Source: Natrialbaceae archaeon (lineage in GTDB: Archaea; Halobacteriota; Halobacteria; Halobacteriales; Natrialbaceae). From it: 34,804 nt of DNA. The notes beneath the pieces were generated by a model, which did no database searches, had not been told where the DNA came from, and saw nothing but the letters and a program-made list of their open reading frames with translations. This document shows, in pieces, positions 16,336 through 24,470 of the stretch (its first letter is position 1; every line of letters begins with the position of its first letter). The position numbers were made by a program, and so were the translations under genes. The stretch is taken from positions 1 to 34,804 of the forward strand of contig PWMF01000083.1 in the NCBI GenBank assembly GCA_003559215.1, read 5' to 3'.

Positions 16336-16438
16336 CGATCGATACCGCGGACCGTTCTCGTCGGTCACGTACACCGACTGCACTTGGTGGGTGCTCTCCC
16401 GTCACAAACCGCGCGTCGGCGCCGTCTCCGTCCTCAGG

Positions 16439-16470
16439 TATATAGCCAGCGTTTTGCTGGTCCAGCAAAA
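16439..16470 (+). promoter_or_regulatory. Promoter and operator TTTTGCTGGTCCAGCAAAA before the carbamoyltransferase
   Basis: TTTTGCTGGTCCAGCAAAA (16452-16470) is a perfect inverted repeat of 9-bp arms around a single T. A strong TATA box, TATATAG (16439-16445), lies about 25 nt upstream, so the palindrome overlaps the predicted start of transcription, as expected for a repressor site. Confidence 0.68.
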
Positions 16471-16529
16471 CCCCACTGGTGATTTACCTGTCGTTGCAGT
16501 TGCTCCGAATCGCGGATCTTTCAGGAACC

Positions 16530-18250
16530 ATGACTACCTATCGACTCGCGTTCAAGCCCTCGATCGGACTCTACGGACAACACGATCCGAGCGCCGTGCT
16601 CTTCGAGGACCGAACACCCGTCTTCGGGGTCGAAGAGGAACGGTATACACGAACCAAACACGCGACTGAGACCTTCCCCGAGCGAGCGATCCAGGCCTGT
16701 CTCGACTACCGTAACCTCGAGCTCTCGGACCTCGAACGTATCTTGCTGCCCTACGACCCGAGCCTCCGTAGCGAACTCACCGGCCACTACGTTACGGATG
16801 CGCTTCGTGCCCCCGACTGGGCCGAAAGCTCTCTGCGCTGGAGAATACGATCGTCAGTCAGGCTCGAGCTCGGTTCGTACCAACGCGACAGATCGAAAAC
16901 CGCCTCGAATCGATCGGGTCGCCACTCCCACCGATCGAGACGATCTCTCACCACCGCTGTCACGCGGCGAGCGCGTTCCACCCGTCCGGCTTCGACGAGG
17001 CGGTCGTCCTCACCGTCGACGCGAAAGGCGAGTACGACTCGACGGTCGTCTGGCGTGGCGACGAGGACGGACTCACCCGTGTCCACACCTACGAGCATCC
17101 TAACAGCCTCGGGCTCTTTTTCGCGATCGTCACGGAGTACCTCGGCTATCGGATGTTCAACGGCGAGGGGAAGGTGATGGGGCTCGCACCCTACGGCGAC
17201 GATAACCCGGCAATCGAACGCGCGCTGCGGGAACTGATCGACACCGGGGCCGACTACGACGTCACCGAACTGACGAAGAGGTGGGGCACCGGCCACGGCG
17301 TCGCCCTCCTTGAGGAGACCTTCGATCAGCCGCGCAACGAGACGCCGGGCGAGTTCGACCAGTGGGAGAAGGACCTCGCGCACACGGCACAGAAATTGCT
17401 CGAGGAGACTGTCGTCGACATCGCAGAGTCTGTGGTCGAGCAACTGGGGACGTCGAACGTGGCCCTCGCCGGCGGCGTCGCGCTCAACTGCAAACTGAAC
17501 AAGCACGTTCGCGAGTCGCCGCTGGTCGAGGATGTCTTCGTCCAGCCGGTCGCCCACGACGCGGGGCTCGCACTCGGGGCGGGCTGGTCCCAGCAACGGC
17601 CGGCCGCAGTCGACCGACAGACGACCGTCTACCTCGGCCCCGAGTACGAGACCAGCGAGATCTGGGAGCTCCTCGAAACCAATAAGATCGCCTACACGGA
17701 ACCGGGCGATCTCGAACGGTACGTCGCCGAACGGATCGCGGATGGCCAGCTCGTCGGCTGGTTTCAGGGTCGTATGGAGATGGGGCCGCGAGCGCTCGGT
17801 GCCCGGAGCATCCTCGCCGATCCGCGTACTGCAGAGTCACGGGATCGGGTCAACCGGTTCGTCAAACACCGCGAGGAGTGGCGACCGTTCGCGCCGTCGA
17901 TGCTCGAGGACGCGGCCGCAGACTACCTGATAGACGGTGCCCCGGCGCCGTTCATGATCGACGCGTACGACGTCGACCCCGAACAGACCGACGATCTGGA
18001 GGCCGTCTTGCACCCGGCCGACGACTCGACGCGGCCCCAGACCGTCCGCGAAGACCAGCACCCGCGCTATCATCGTCTCATCTCCGAATTCGGCGATATA
18101 ACCGGTGTGCCGGTCGTCCTCAACACCTCGTTCAACGACCACGCCGAACCGATCGTCCGAACGCCGACGCAGGCGCTCAAAGACTTCTACGGGATGGGAC
18201 TCGACGTCCTCGCGATCGAGGACGTCGTCGTCGAGAAGACCGAGAGTTAA
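16530..18250 (+). pseudogene. Carbamoyltransferase (NodU/CmcH/TobZ family), frameshifted
   Basis: The gene reads in one frame from the ATG at 16530 to about 16832 and in another from about 16835 to 18250. Together they encode an intact carbamoyltransferase-like protein of 572 residues. The N-terminal part has the Kae1-like fold start (GVEEERYTRTKH); the second frame contains the metal-binding motif SHHRCHAASAF and MFNGEGKVMGLAPYGD, then a YrdC-like C-terminal domain (MEMGPRALGARSILADPR, PVVLNTSFNDHAEPI). The break falls in a (CT)3 run at 16829-16834; removing one CT restores the frame exactly, giving AESSALENTIV. As it stands, translation from 16530 ends at 17177 with a 215-residue product. 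The family carbamoylates hydroxyl groups of small molecules or glycans using carbamoyl phosphate. It may be a true mutation, phase variation or a sequencing error. Confidence 0.85.
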
Positions 18251-18308
18251 CCCGTACTGATCTAGACTGTCCCAAACTGATCTTGCTCTCCGAGGCGGCC
18301 GTACCGGC

Positions 18309-18686
18309 CTATTCTTTAGTTCCAGCGTGCGTTTCGAGGACGTCGACGAGCGTGTCTGCGGATTGGAAGCCCTCGTCCAGTCGATCGACTTCCTCGCCGT
18401 CTTTTAAGACGACGAACGTCGGGACGCGTCGGACGGTGAACTCGTCAGCGAGGTCCGGAACGAGTCCGGCGTTTACCGTCACTACCGCACCGGGTGCGCT
18501 GCGCGCGACGACACTGAGTACCGGCTCCATAGACGCACAGATACCACACCCGGACGTGACGAACTCGAGGAGCACGAGGTCGTTGGCCTCGAGCAGGTCG
18601 TCGTACTCGGCCGCGTCGGTCAGCTGAATCGGCGTTTGCGGTGCGTTCTCTGCAACAGCAGTCGTTTTAGAGGCCGTATCAGTCAT
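18309..18686 (-). CDS. Thioredoxin-like protein with CGIC active site
   Basis: A 125-residue cytoplasmic thioredoxin-fold protein. The active site is SGCGICASM (Cys47, Cys50), replacing the usual WCGPC, and the cis-proline is in RRVPTFVVLKDGEEVDRLD. Loss of Trp and Pro around the cysteines suggests altered redox potential or a persulfide-handling role, but this is inference. A perfect palindrome, TATTGTGCAATA (18717-18728), stands just upstream, with AT-rich TAAAATA (18709-18715) as a likely TATA box about 25-30 nt before the ATG. Confidence 0.85.
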   Translation of the reverse strand: MTDTASKTTAVAENAPQTPIQLTDAAEYDDLLEANDLVLLEFVTSGCGICASMEPVLSVVARSAPGAVVTVNAGLVPDLADEFTVRRVPTFVVLKDGEEVDRLDEGFQSADTLVDVLETHAGTKE

Positions 18687-18716
18687 TGAGGCCCCTACGT
18701 GCCGAGAGTATTTTAG

Positions 18717-18728
18717 TATTGTGCAATA
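18717..18728. promoter_or_regulatory. Palindromic operator TATTGTGCAATA between thioredoxin-like and DUF2270 genes
   Basis: This 12-mer has 5-bp inverted arms (TATTG/CAATA) and is identical to the site at 33069-33080 in front of the thioredoxin/TrxB operon. It lies between two divergent genes and next to the probable TATA box of the thioredoxin-like gene on the minus strand. Confidence 0.65.
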
Positions 18729-18789
18729 TAAGAAAACTCATTCTGCCCACCGTTATTTTGCGTTGCTTACCGAAAGACGAGGAAGGCCG

Positions 18790-19491
18790 ATGACTGACGA
18801 CACCGATACTGACGGTACAGCGGCGGATCCCGGTCGCGAGATAGGACGGGACACGTCAGAGTTGAGTACGGTCTTCGGCGACGCCTATCGCGGAGAGTTG
18901 GATCGTGAAACGACCTGGCGATCCCGACTGGACCAGACGACGACGTGGAGCGTCACGATCATGGCTGCGATCCTCACGTGGGCGTTCTCGAGTCCCGACA
19001 ACCCCCACTATATCATCCTCATCGGCGTGCTGGCCGTCGGCCTGTTTTGCTGGATCGAAGCTCGCCGGTACCGCGACTACGATGTCTACCGTTCTCGCGT
19101 TCGCCTCTTCCAGCAGGATCTCTTCGCGAACGCGTTCGATCCGTCATTGGAGGTCGAACACGACGATTGGCGAACCGAACTGGGGGAAGACTACCGATAC
19201 CCGACGTACAAGATCACAATGTTCGAGGCCGTGTCGAATCGACTTCGACGCATCTACTTCGCGCTGTTGCTCGTCCTCGGTCTCGCGTGGCTCTTTCGCG
19301 TGACGGCGTTCGTCCCGGATGCCACTCTCCCCGCCGCCGCAGCAGTTGGAACACTCGCCGGATCTGTCGTTCTCGGTGTCGTCGGAGCGTTCTACGCAGC
19401 GTTACTCGTCGTAATGCTCTGGCCGCGCGAACGCGAGGCCAAAGGGGAGTTTCGCGAGGTCGAGGCTGGCGAGTGGAAGGACACGGATTGA
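18790..19491 (+). CDS. DUF2270 membrane protein
   Basis: A 233-residue protein matching haloarchaeal DUF2270 proteins. An acidic N-terminus is followed by two helices (about 55-85), a cytoplasmic ARRYRDYDVYRSRVRLFQQDLFANAFDP segment that is well conserved in the family, and two C-terminal helices (about 157-180 and 188-215). Function unknown. The ATG at 18790 is preferred because GAGGAAGG lies 3 nt upstream and the upstream extension runs into the promoter palindrome. Confidence 0.8.
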   Translation: MTDDTDTDGTAADPGREIGRDTSELSTVFGDAYRGELDRETTWRSRLDQTTTWSVTIMAAILTWAFSSPDNPHYIILIGVLAVGLFCWIEARRYRDYDVYRSRVRLFQQDLFANAFDPSLEVEHDDWRTELGEDYRYPTYKITMFEAVSNRLRRIYFALLLVLGLAWLFRVTAFVPDATLPAAAAVGTLAGSVVLGVVGAFYAALLVVMLWPREREAKGEFREVEAGEWKDTD

Positions 19492-19498
19492 TCGCCGA

Positions 19499-20053
19499 TC
19501 ACGATTGGGGCGCACACGTCGGACACGACCGTCGGTGGCGAACGTAAATCAACCCCGCAAGTAGTGCGACCGAGACCGCTCCGAGCAGGGGACGCAGCGG
19601 ATCGAAGTACGCCATGAGTGCGGACGATCCGAACAGCGCTAGAAGGACGGCGTTACAGATCGGACAGCTGACTGCCAAAAATCCACCGACTAAACCGCCG
19701 AACGCCAGCCGATCTGTATCGGCTTCGTCGTTCTCACCGTGGCGATGATCGTGATTGAGGTCGGGATCGTAATCGCTATGTTCGTCTCGGTCGGCTCCCT
19801 CGTCCTCGAGGTCTTCAACGGTGCGGACGTCAGTTGCCAGCCGTTGAGTGACGTAGACGCCAGCCAGAAGCGCAGTCAGGGTGAGAAACAGGTAATCGAA
19901 GCCCGTCCGCGGGACCATCCGAACGAAGAGCGGATTCGGGATGAGTTCAGTGACGAGTCCGAACAAGACGAACACACCTGCTGACGTAGCGGCCCCCCAG
20001 CTGATCGCGCGTCGGTTTGTGCCGAGTAATCGGTGGTGTCCGCTTCTCGTCAC
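19499..20053 (-). CDS. Membrane protein with CPIC and CPTC motifs and His/Asp-rich loop
   Basis: A 184-residue protein with about four hydrophobic segments. The loop between the second and third is rich in Asp, His and Glu (DPDLNHDHRHGEND), suggesting metal binding. The third segment starts with SCPICNAVLLALFG and the protein ends with RRSCPTCAPQS, so there are two CPxC motifs. I do not recognise the family. The GTG at 20053 is chosen because it overlaps the stop of the upstream gene (GTGA, 20050-20053) and has GGAGG 7-8 nt before it; coupling implies the two membrane proteins act together, perhaps in thiol-redox or metal transport. Confidence 0.72.
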   Translation of the reverse strand: MTRSGHHRLLGTNRRAISWGAATSAGVFVLFGLVTELIPNPLFVRMVPRTGFDYLFLTLTALLAGVYVTQRLATDVRTVEDLEDEGADRDEHSDYDPDLNHDHRHGENDEADTDRLAFGGLVGGFLAVSCPICNAVLLALFGSSALMAYFDPLRPLLGAVSVALLAGLIYVRHRRSCPTCAPQS

Positions 20054-20598
20054 TGTGATCCCTCCAGTGAGACGACGCACTGTTCGGGATGGCCCGCTCG
20101 TCCGAGAAAGAACAGCAAGAGCGCGAGACCGCCGACCTGAAGGAGCGTGCCGTCAAACGGAAGCAGCGTCAGCCCGCCGGCGAACCCGAGGAAGGCGAGC
20201 AGACCTGCCCCACAGCTCGCACAACCGGACGCGACGAGTCCCGGGAGGACACCGGACACGCTCGTCGCACCCGAGAGGCCGACGAGCCGGAGCTGTGCGA
20301 CGGCATTGACGACGGCGACGCCGGTCAGGAGCGCGTAGGTGACGATAATCCCGAGCCCCGTGGCGCCGTTGGTCAGGTAGACGGACTCCGTCAGCGAGAC
20401 GAGGACGTAATCGAACCAGTGGAGTCCGTCGGCGAGCATCTGGAGCGCAAACTCCGGCATCGTACTCAGAATCAACAGGATGTAGGTACCGAACGTGACG
20501 AGGACGAAGCCAACCGTCCCGTACCAGGACTCGAACGGATACCGTATCGCGTTCGAAAGGTTCCGCCCGAACCTGCCGACCGACTCGTCCCAGTTCAC
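20050..20598 (-). CDS. Polytopic membrane protein with CASC motif
   Basis: A 182-residue protein with four or five hydrophobic segments. A central membrane segment has the motif SGCASCGAGLLAFLGFAGG, a thiol pair at a helix start. A single later cysteine is near the C-terminus (EQCVVS). The family is not known to me beyond being haloarchaeal-like. The GTG at 20598 is the best start available, with GGAG a few bases upstream. It is coupled to the CPIC/CPTC protein downstream. Position between thioredoxin-like and DsbA-like genes suggests a function in exported thiol chemistry, which is inference. Confidence 0.7.
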   Translation of the reverse strand: MNWDESVGRFGRNLSNAIRYPFESWYGTVGFVLVTFGTYILLILSTMPEFALQMLADGLHWFDYVLVSLTESVYLTNGATGLGIIVTYALLTGVAVVNAVAQLRLVGLSGATSVSGVLPGLVASGCASCGAGLLAFLGFAGGLTLLPFDGTLLQVGGLALLLFFLGRAGHPEQCVVSLEGSQ

Positions 20599-20748
20599 AA
20601 CTCCGTCACCCAGTTTGCAGCCAGATGTCTGCCGACGGATGTCACGGACGGGCGGTCGCCACTGGGTTTCGAGGACGGACGACTCACGACCTGTCTTCGA
20701 ACTGTCTCGAGCGTGCTCGATACCACGAGTAGGTGTTTCGTCGCACGA

Positions 20749-20788
20749 TTATCACAAAGGTGCTCCTCCGTTTTGCTGACTCGGCAAA
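20749..20788 (+). promoter_or_regulatory. Promoter and operator TTTGCTGACTCGGCAAA before the DsbA-like gene
   Basis: TTTGCTGACTCGGCAAA (20772-20788) is the third member of the TTTGCTGnnnCnGCAAA set, with one imperfect pair in the arms. TATA-like TTATCA (20749-20754) is about 25 nt upstream, again placing the palindrome over the predicted transcription start. Confidence 0.55.
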
Positions 20789-20837
20789 TCGGCGCGTCGG
20801 TTACGAGGAATCGATGTGAACCAGCAACCGAACACGA

Positions 20838-21569
20838 ATGTCGCTCGATCAGACGACCCGTCGCGCCGTGCTTGCCGGTTCGACCCTCGCGCTCGGTGGC
20901 GGCGGTGTCTACTATCTCTCCCGCTCGGACGATACCGACGATGGTAGCTCCCTTTCGCCGACGATGCACGCGAGCGAAGAGACGTCAGCCCTCGGCGTCG
21001 ACCTGGCGGGAAAGCCGATCATGGGCGATACGGACGCACCGATCGAGATTTACTACTGGACCGACTTCCAGTGTCCGATCTGCGAACAGTTCGAGCGGGA
21101 GACGCTCCCCGACCTCGTCTCGGAGTACGTCGAGTCGGGGGAGGTTCGTCTCGTCTTTATCGTGGTGCCCTTCTTCGGGGCGGATTCGATGACCGCTGCT
21201 GTCGCCTCGAAGTGCGTCTGGGAACAGGTCCGCGAGTCGGACCCGTCGACGTACTGGGATTGGCACGCTGCGGTCTTCGCGGAACAGGGCGAGCGCAATT
21301 CGGGGTGGGCCAGCGCCAACAGCCTCCTTGAGATCACCGACTCGGTTCCGGACGTCGACGCCGCCGAACTCGAGGCGTGTCTCGAGGACGATCGTCCGGC
21401 GTTCGAAGATGACGTCGAAGCCGACGCAGCGCAGGCGCAGTCGTTCGATATCCGTGGGACGCCGACGTTCGTCGTCTTCGACCCGAAAACGGAGGCGGCC
21501 GGGACGCTGATTGGTGCCCAGCCACTAGAGCGGTTCGCAGACGCACTCGAGCAGATACGAGAAGCGTAG
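20838..21569 (+). CDS. Exported DsbA-family thiol:disulfide protein
   Basis: A 243-residue protein. A Tat-like leader (TTRRAVLAGSTLALGGGG) with one hydrophobic segment suggests it is anchored outside the membrane. The DsbA-type thioredoxin fold carries FQCPICEQF (Cys79, Cys82), an inserted helical domain with extra cysteines in SKCVWEQ and LEACLED, and the cis-proline in RGTPTFVVFD. Such proteins oxidise or isomerise disulfides in exported proteins. Members in haloarchaea are often paired with VKOR proteins; one lies at 29569. The long leader of about 60 nt after the palindrome is unusual here. Confidence 0.87.
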   Translation: MSLDQTTRRAVLAGSTLALGGGGVYYLSRSDDTDDGSSLSPTMHASEETSALGVDLAGKPIMGDTDAPIEIYYWTDFQCPICEQFERETLPDLVSEYVESGEVRLVFIVVPFFGADSMTAAVASKCVWEQVRESDPSTYWDWHAAVFAEQGERNSGWASANSLLEITDSVPDVDAAELEACLEDDRPAFEDDVEADAAQAQSFDIRGTPTFVVFDPKTEAAGTLIGAQPLERFADALEQIREA

Positions 21570-21787
21570 CGAGACGTCGACGGCTGAAGTTCCGAACTGA
21601 TGTGCAATGGTCGTCAATTCTTGCGTTCCCTTGTTGCAGCGGAGGTGCTCGCCGGAAACTTGTGTGTGGATCGATCGCGTCGCTGTTTCTGATAACGTCC
21701 AAAGATCAGTTCCAGAACCTGTACAAAAAGACAGTCTGTCTGATGCCTAACAGCCGTTTATGAGGGGGGTCTACTGATAGATATCCT

Positions 21788-22273
21788 ATGGATAATGACC
21801 TGACACGTCGTATGGTCCTTGGAACGAGTGGCGCAGTTAGTATGGCAGCACTGGCAGGCTGCGGAGGACCTGGAGAAGAGAACGATACGGACGAGGAGGA
21901 ACCGGACGGAGCGGAAAATGGCGAGGCCGACGACGAGTGGGAAGATGTCGACGAGTTCTACTTCGAAGGCCGTGTCGAAGCGTGGAGTGGGCTGGAACCC
22001 GGAATCATTGACGGCGAAGACAATCCAACGATCACGCTCATCGAGGGGAACGAATACGATTTCACCTGGATCAACGCCGACGGCGTGACGCATAATCTAG
22101 AGATACGAAACGAGAATGACGAGATCATCGACGACTACCAAAGCGACGACGTCAGCGAAGAAGGCGAAGAAACGACCCTCGAGGGTGTAGTCGCCTCTGA
22201 AGAGATGTCGGTGTACATTTGTACGTACCACGAATCGACCCAGGTCGGAGATATAGAGGTTCAGACGGACTGA
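21788..22273 (+). CDS. Cupredoxin-like Tat lipoprotein
   Basis: A 161-residue protein. The leader has twin arginines (LTRRMVLGTSG) and a lipobox (LAGC, Cys25), followed by a very acidic linker to about residue 52. The cupredoxin domain has His102 (VTHNLEI) and the copper loop YICTYHES (Cys145, His148). The residue where plastocyanins and halocyanins have the axial Met is not Met (STQVG), so a Gln or no axial ligand is likely. The role is probably electron transfer or copper carriage at the outer face of the membrane. TATA-like TTTATG (21757-21762) about 27 nt upstream supports a leaderless ATG. Confidence 0.85.
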   Translation: MDNDLTRRMVLGTSGAVSMAALAGCGGPGEENDTDEEEPDGAENGEADDEWEDVDEFYFEGRVEAWSGLEPGIIDGEDNPTITLIEGNEYDFTWINADGVTHNLEIRNENDEIIDDYQSDDVSEEGEETTLEGVVASEEMSVYICTYHESTQVGDIEVQTD

Positions 22274-22364
22274 CTGCTGAGATTCTCACGTGAACTCGTT
22301 TTACTCGCTTTCTCAATGGGGGAGGAAATAGTTTATACTATTGGGGATATAATACACATCTGTA

Positions 22365-22712
22365 ATGCAGCAATCTGAACGATCAGTTGATAGTATCGGA
22401 ATCGTTCTCGAGACTGCTGATCCCGAACGCGCCTGGAACGCGCTACGGTTCGGTATTACGGCAGTCGAGAACGGACACGACGTGTCAGTATTCCTGCTGG
22501 GAGAAGGCGTCGAGGCCGAGGAAATCACTGATGACCAGTTCGACGTTCGTGACCGAATGGAAGCGTTCGTCGATGCCGGTGGTGACTTGCAGGCGTGTGG
22601 GACGTGTCTCGAGATTCGCAACAACGAGGAAAGCGAGTACTGTCCGATGTCGACGATGGCCGACCTCCTCGAAATCGTGAGATCGGCTGATCGCGTGCTG
22701 ACGATCGGTTAG
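22365..22712 (+). CDS. DsrE-family sulfur-relay protein
   Basis: A 115-residue DsrE/DsrF-like protein. The N-terminal strand SIGIVLETADPERAWNALRFG and FLLGEGVEAEE match the fold. Cysteines lie in QACGTCLEIR (Cys78, Cys81) and EYCPM (Cys93); the first is the usual persulfide position, with an extra CxxC partner. It is a short, soluble type rather than the DsrE2 type at 2603. TTTATAC (22332-22338) about 28 nt before the ATG indicates leaderless expression. It stands alone, following the cupredoxin gene. Confidence 0.85.
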   Translation: MQQSERSVDSIGIVLETADPERAWNALRFGITAVENGHDVSVFLLGEGVEAEEITDDQFDVRDRMEAFVDAGGDLQACGTCLEIRNNEESEYCPMSTMADLLEIVRSADRVLTIG

Positions 22713-22760
22713 TAAGTGCAGAGTGACATCCAGTATAGTGCTCAGGCCACTTTGTGCTAC

Positions 22761-23105
22761 TCACTCGTCCCGCCGTAGTCGCTCACGTCGTTGCTTGAAC
22801 TCTTCGTCCGAGATATCACCGCGGGCGTAGGCGAGTCGGAGCTCCTCGAGCGCCGGGTCGTCTTCGGCGCGAGTCGAGCGAGCGGCAGCCCTGTACACTA
22901 AGTAGCCAACAACCAGGAGCATCAGGAGGGGAACCCAGCTAACTAACCACATTCCCGGGCCAGTCCACGCGCCATCATTCCACATGTGCCCGCCACCCCA
23001 CATCCCCATCATCGGCCAGGCGACAGCCATCAGGACCAGCGGGACGAGTATGACGAGCACCGCGATGAACAATACCGTTCGGAGGAGCGTCGTGTCGTCG
23101 GCCAT
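22761..23105 (-). CDS. SHOCT-domain small membrane protein
   Basis: A 114-residue protein with two hydrophobic segments (about 8-35 and 52-72) separated by a Gly/Trp/His/Met-rich loop (MGMWGGGHMWNDG). The C-terminus is a SHOCT motif, DPALEELRLAYARGDISDEEFKQRRERL. SHOCT domains are oligomerisation modules common on small membrane proteins; the specific role is unknown. The Met/His-rich loop could bind copper. The ATG at 23105 is preferred over an in-frame codon eight residues upstream because family members begin close to the first helix. Confidence 0.83.
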   Translation of the reverse strand: MADDTTLLRTVLFIAVLVILVPLVLMAVAWPMMGMWGGGHMWNDGAWTGPGMWLVSWVPLLMLLVVGYLVYRAAARSTRAEDDPALEELRLAYARGDISDEEFKQRRERLRRDE

Positions 23106-23203
23106 ACGTGGCGATTCGACCGCCCTCATGATAAATGCCGGTCACAATTTCGACGCTATCACAATATCGCTACGGTTCGAGACGCGACGGGCTGGGAGGG
23201 CAT

Positions 23204-24040
23204 TCAGGCCGGTGGGACGAGCATCACGTTCCCGTTCGCTCGAGCGACGAGATCCTCGGAGACGCTGCCCAGCAGCAGTCTCCGAAGCCGACTGTGACCG
23301 CGCGAGCCGACGAGGATCGTCGTCGGATCGACGGCGTCTTCGACGGCGAGAATTTCGTCGGCGGGATCGCCCTGTCGAACCTCGATTCGCGTCTCGATAT
23401 CCCACGCCTCGAGCTGGTCGGCCAGCTCCGCTAGCCGTCCCTCGGGGTCCGTGTCTTCCGCGAGCCCCGGGTCCTTCGGAGTCTCGACGTGGACAAGGGT
23501 TGCTTCTTGAGTCGCGTGACGGAGATACGAGAACGTCTCGAACGCGCGTTCGGCGTTCTCGGAGAAGTCCGTCGCGTACAGCATGCGCTGGAAGAGGTGC
23601 TGTCTGACGACGGCCGGGTCGTCGGCCTCGCGTTCGATTCGGTTGACGAGCAGCGGGGTCTCCGTCGTTCTCGCGAGGTTGCGCGCCGTCGAGCCGATAA
23701 CGCGGTTTTCGAGCGGGCTCTTCCCGCGCGAACCGACGACGGTGAGGCTCGCGTCGATCGTCTCCGCAATACCCCGGATGCGTCGGTGGGGCGTCCCGCG
23801 GACGACGTGTACGTCGACGTCGAATCCAGCCTGTTCGATGACGCGCTCGTAGTTTCTGATCGCCTTCCGGCGTCGCTTCTCGAAGTCGATCCCCGGCATC
23901 CCCGAGTGGACGTTTGACGGGATGACCGTCACCAGATGTATCTCCTCGATTCCGATTCGGCCGAGACACTCGAGACAGGTTTCGTTCTCGATGGTCGCCT
24001 CGCTGGCTGCCGAGAGGTCAGTGGCGAGTACCGCTTTCAT
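23204..24040 (-). CDS. Tandem UspA-domain universal stress protein
   Basis: A 278-residue protein with two UspA domains. The first starts MKAVLATDLSAASE and carries the nucleotide-binding motif VGSRGKSPLENRVIGSTA; the second starts MLYATDFSENAERAF and carries VGSRGHSRLRRLLLGSVS. Both match the G-2X-G-9X-G(S/T) pattern of ATP-binding Usp proteins. A CLEC motif occurs in the first domain (ENETCLECLG). The ATG at 24040 is used because UspA domains normally begin at once with the first strand. Upstream, TATTG and CAATATTATG elements on the minus strand form a promoter like others in this window. Confidence 0.88.
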   Translation of the reverse strand: MKAVLATDLSAASEATIENETCLECLGRIGIEEIHLVTVIPSNVHSGMPGIDFEKRRRKAIRNYERVIEQAGFDVDVHVVRGTPHRRIRGIAETIDASLTVVGSRGKSPLENRVIGSTARNLARTTETPLLVNRIEREADDPAVVRQHLFQRMLYATDFSENAERAFETFSYLRHATQEATLVHVETPKDPGLAEDTDPEGRLAELADQLEAWDIETRIEVRQGDPADEILAVEDAVDPTTILVGSRGHSRLRRLLLGSVSEDLVARANGNVMLVPPA

Positions 24041-24466
24041 ACCCGCAGTACGTTCCGAAGGCATAATATTGTTTGGTCATTCCAATACCAGTATGGAGTG
24101 GTTGTCGACCGAGAATTATTGTGGGTAATCGTTATCCGTCGCGTCACGGACGCCCGAACATCCTCATCGATCACAGCCGCCCGCTCGCACGCAGCGTCCT
24201 CGCATCCAACGTTCTAGAACGGTACCGATGACTGTCATCGGGAGGACATACCGCGGGCGACACCGTGCACCGACGTGGATCGGGTGTTCACTGGACTACC
24301 TGTATCTCCATAACGTATACAAATATTCTCGTTGGATAGCGGTGCCATATCCTGCAGTAATATTGTACATTAGTCCCAAAAGCGTTATACGCACTCTCCG
24401 GATAGAGGGTACTGAGCAGAAATCCATGATCCGCACACAATCGAACGCGAACGGTGGCCGAGGCAG
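24041..24466. other. Intergenic region with two divergent promoters
   Basis: About 430 nt without a convincing long gene. The left part holds the promoter of the UspA gene. CGTTCTAGAACG (24210-24221) is a perfect 12-bp palindrome of unknown meaning. The right part holds the TATTGTACATTA site and a short upstream ORF. Confidence 0.55.
24361..24390 (+). promoter_or_regulatory. Promoter with TATTGTACATTA site for the TauE operon
   Basis: TATTGTACATTA (24361-24372) is one change from a symmetric form of the recurrent palindrome and is followed by TATA-like GTTATAC (24384-24390). The start-to-TATA spacing is close to that at 27695 and 33069. Transcription would begin near 24412. Confidence 0.6.
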
Positions 24467-24470
24467 ATGA
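24426..24470 (+). CDS. Possible 14-codon upstream ORF
   Basis: ATG at 24426 opens a frame encoding MIRTQSNANGGRGR. Its TGA overlaps the ATG of the next gene (ATGA at 24467-24470). It is the first ATG after the predicted transcription start. Whether it is translated is unknown; the overlap would allow termination-reinitiation control. Confidence 0.3.
   Translation: MIRTQSNANGGRGR

Noticed and set aside
20595..20969. 124-codon minus frame over the DsbA-like gene start
   Set aside because: It is antisense to the DsbA leader and spans the palindrome promoter; basic, motif-free product.
24228..24470. 80-codon plus frame in the UspA/TauE intergenic region
   Set aside because: It runs through the promoter, has atypical composition, and only its last 14 codons lie after the predicted transcription start.
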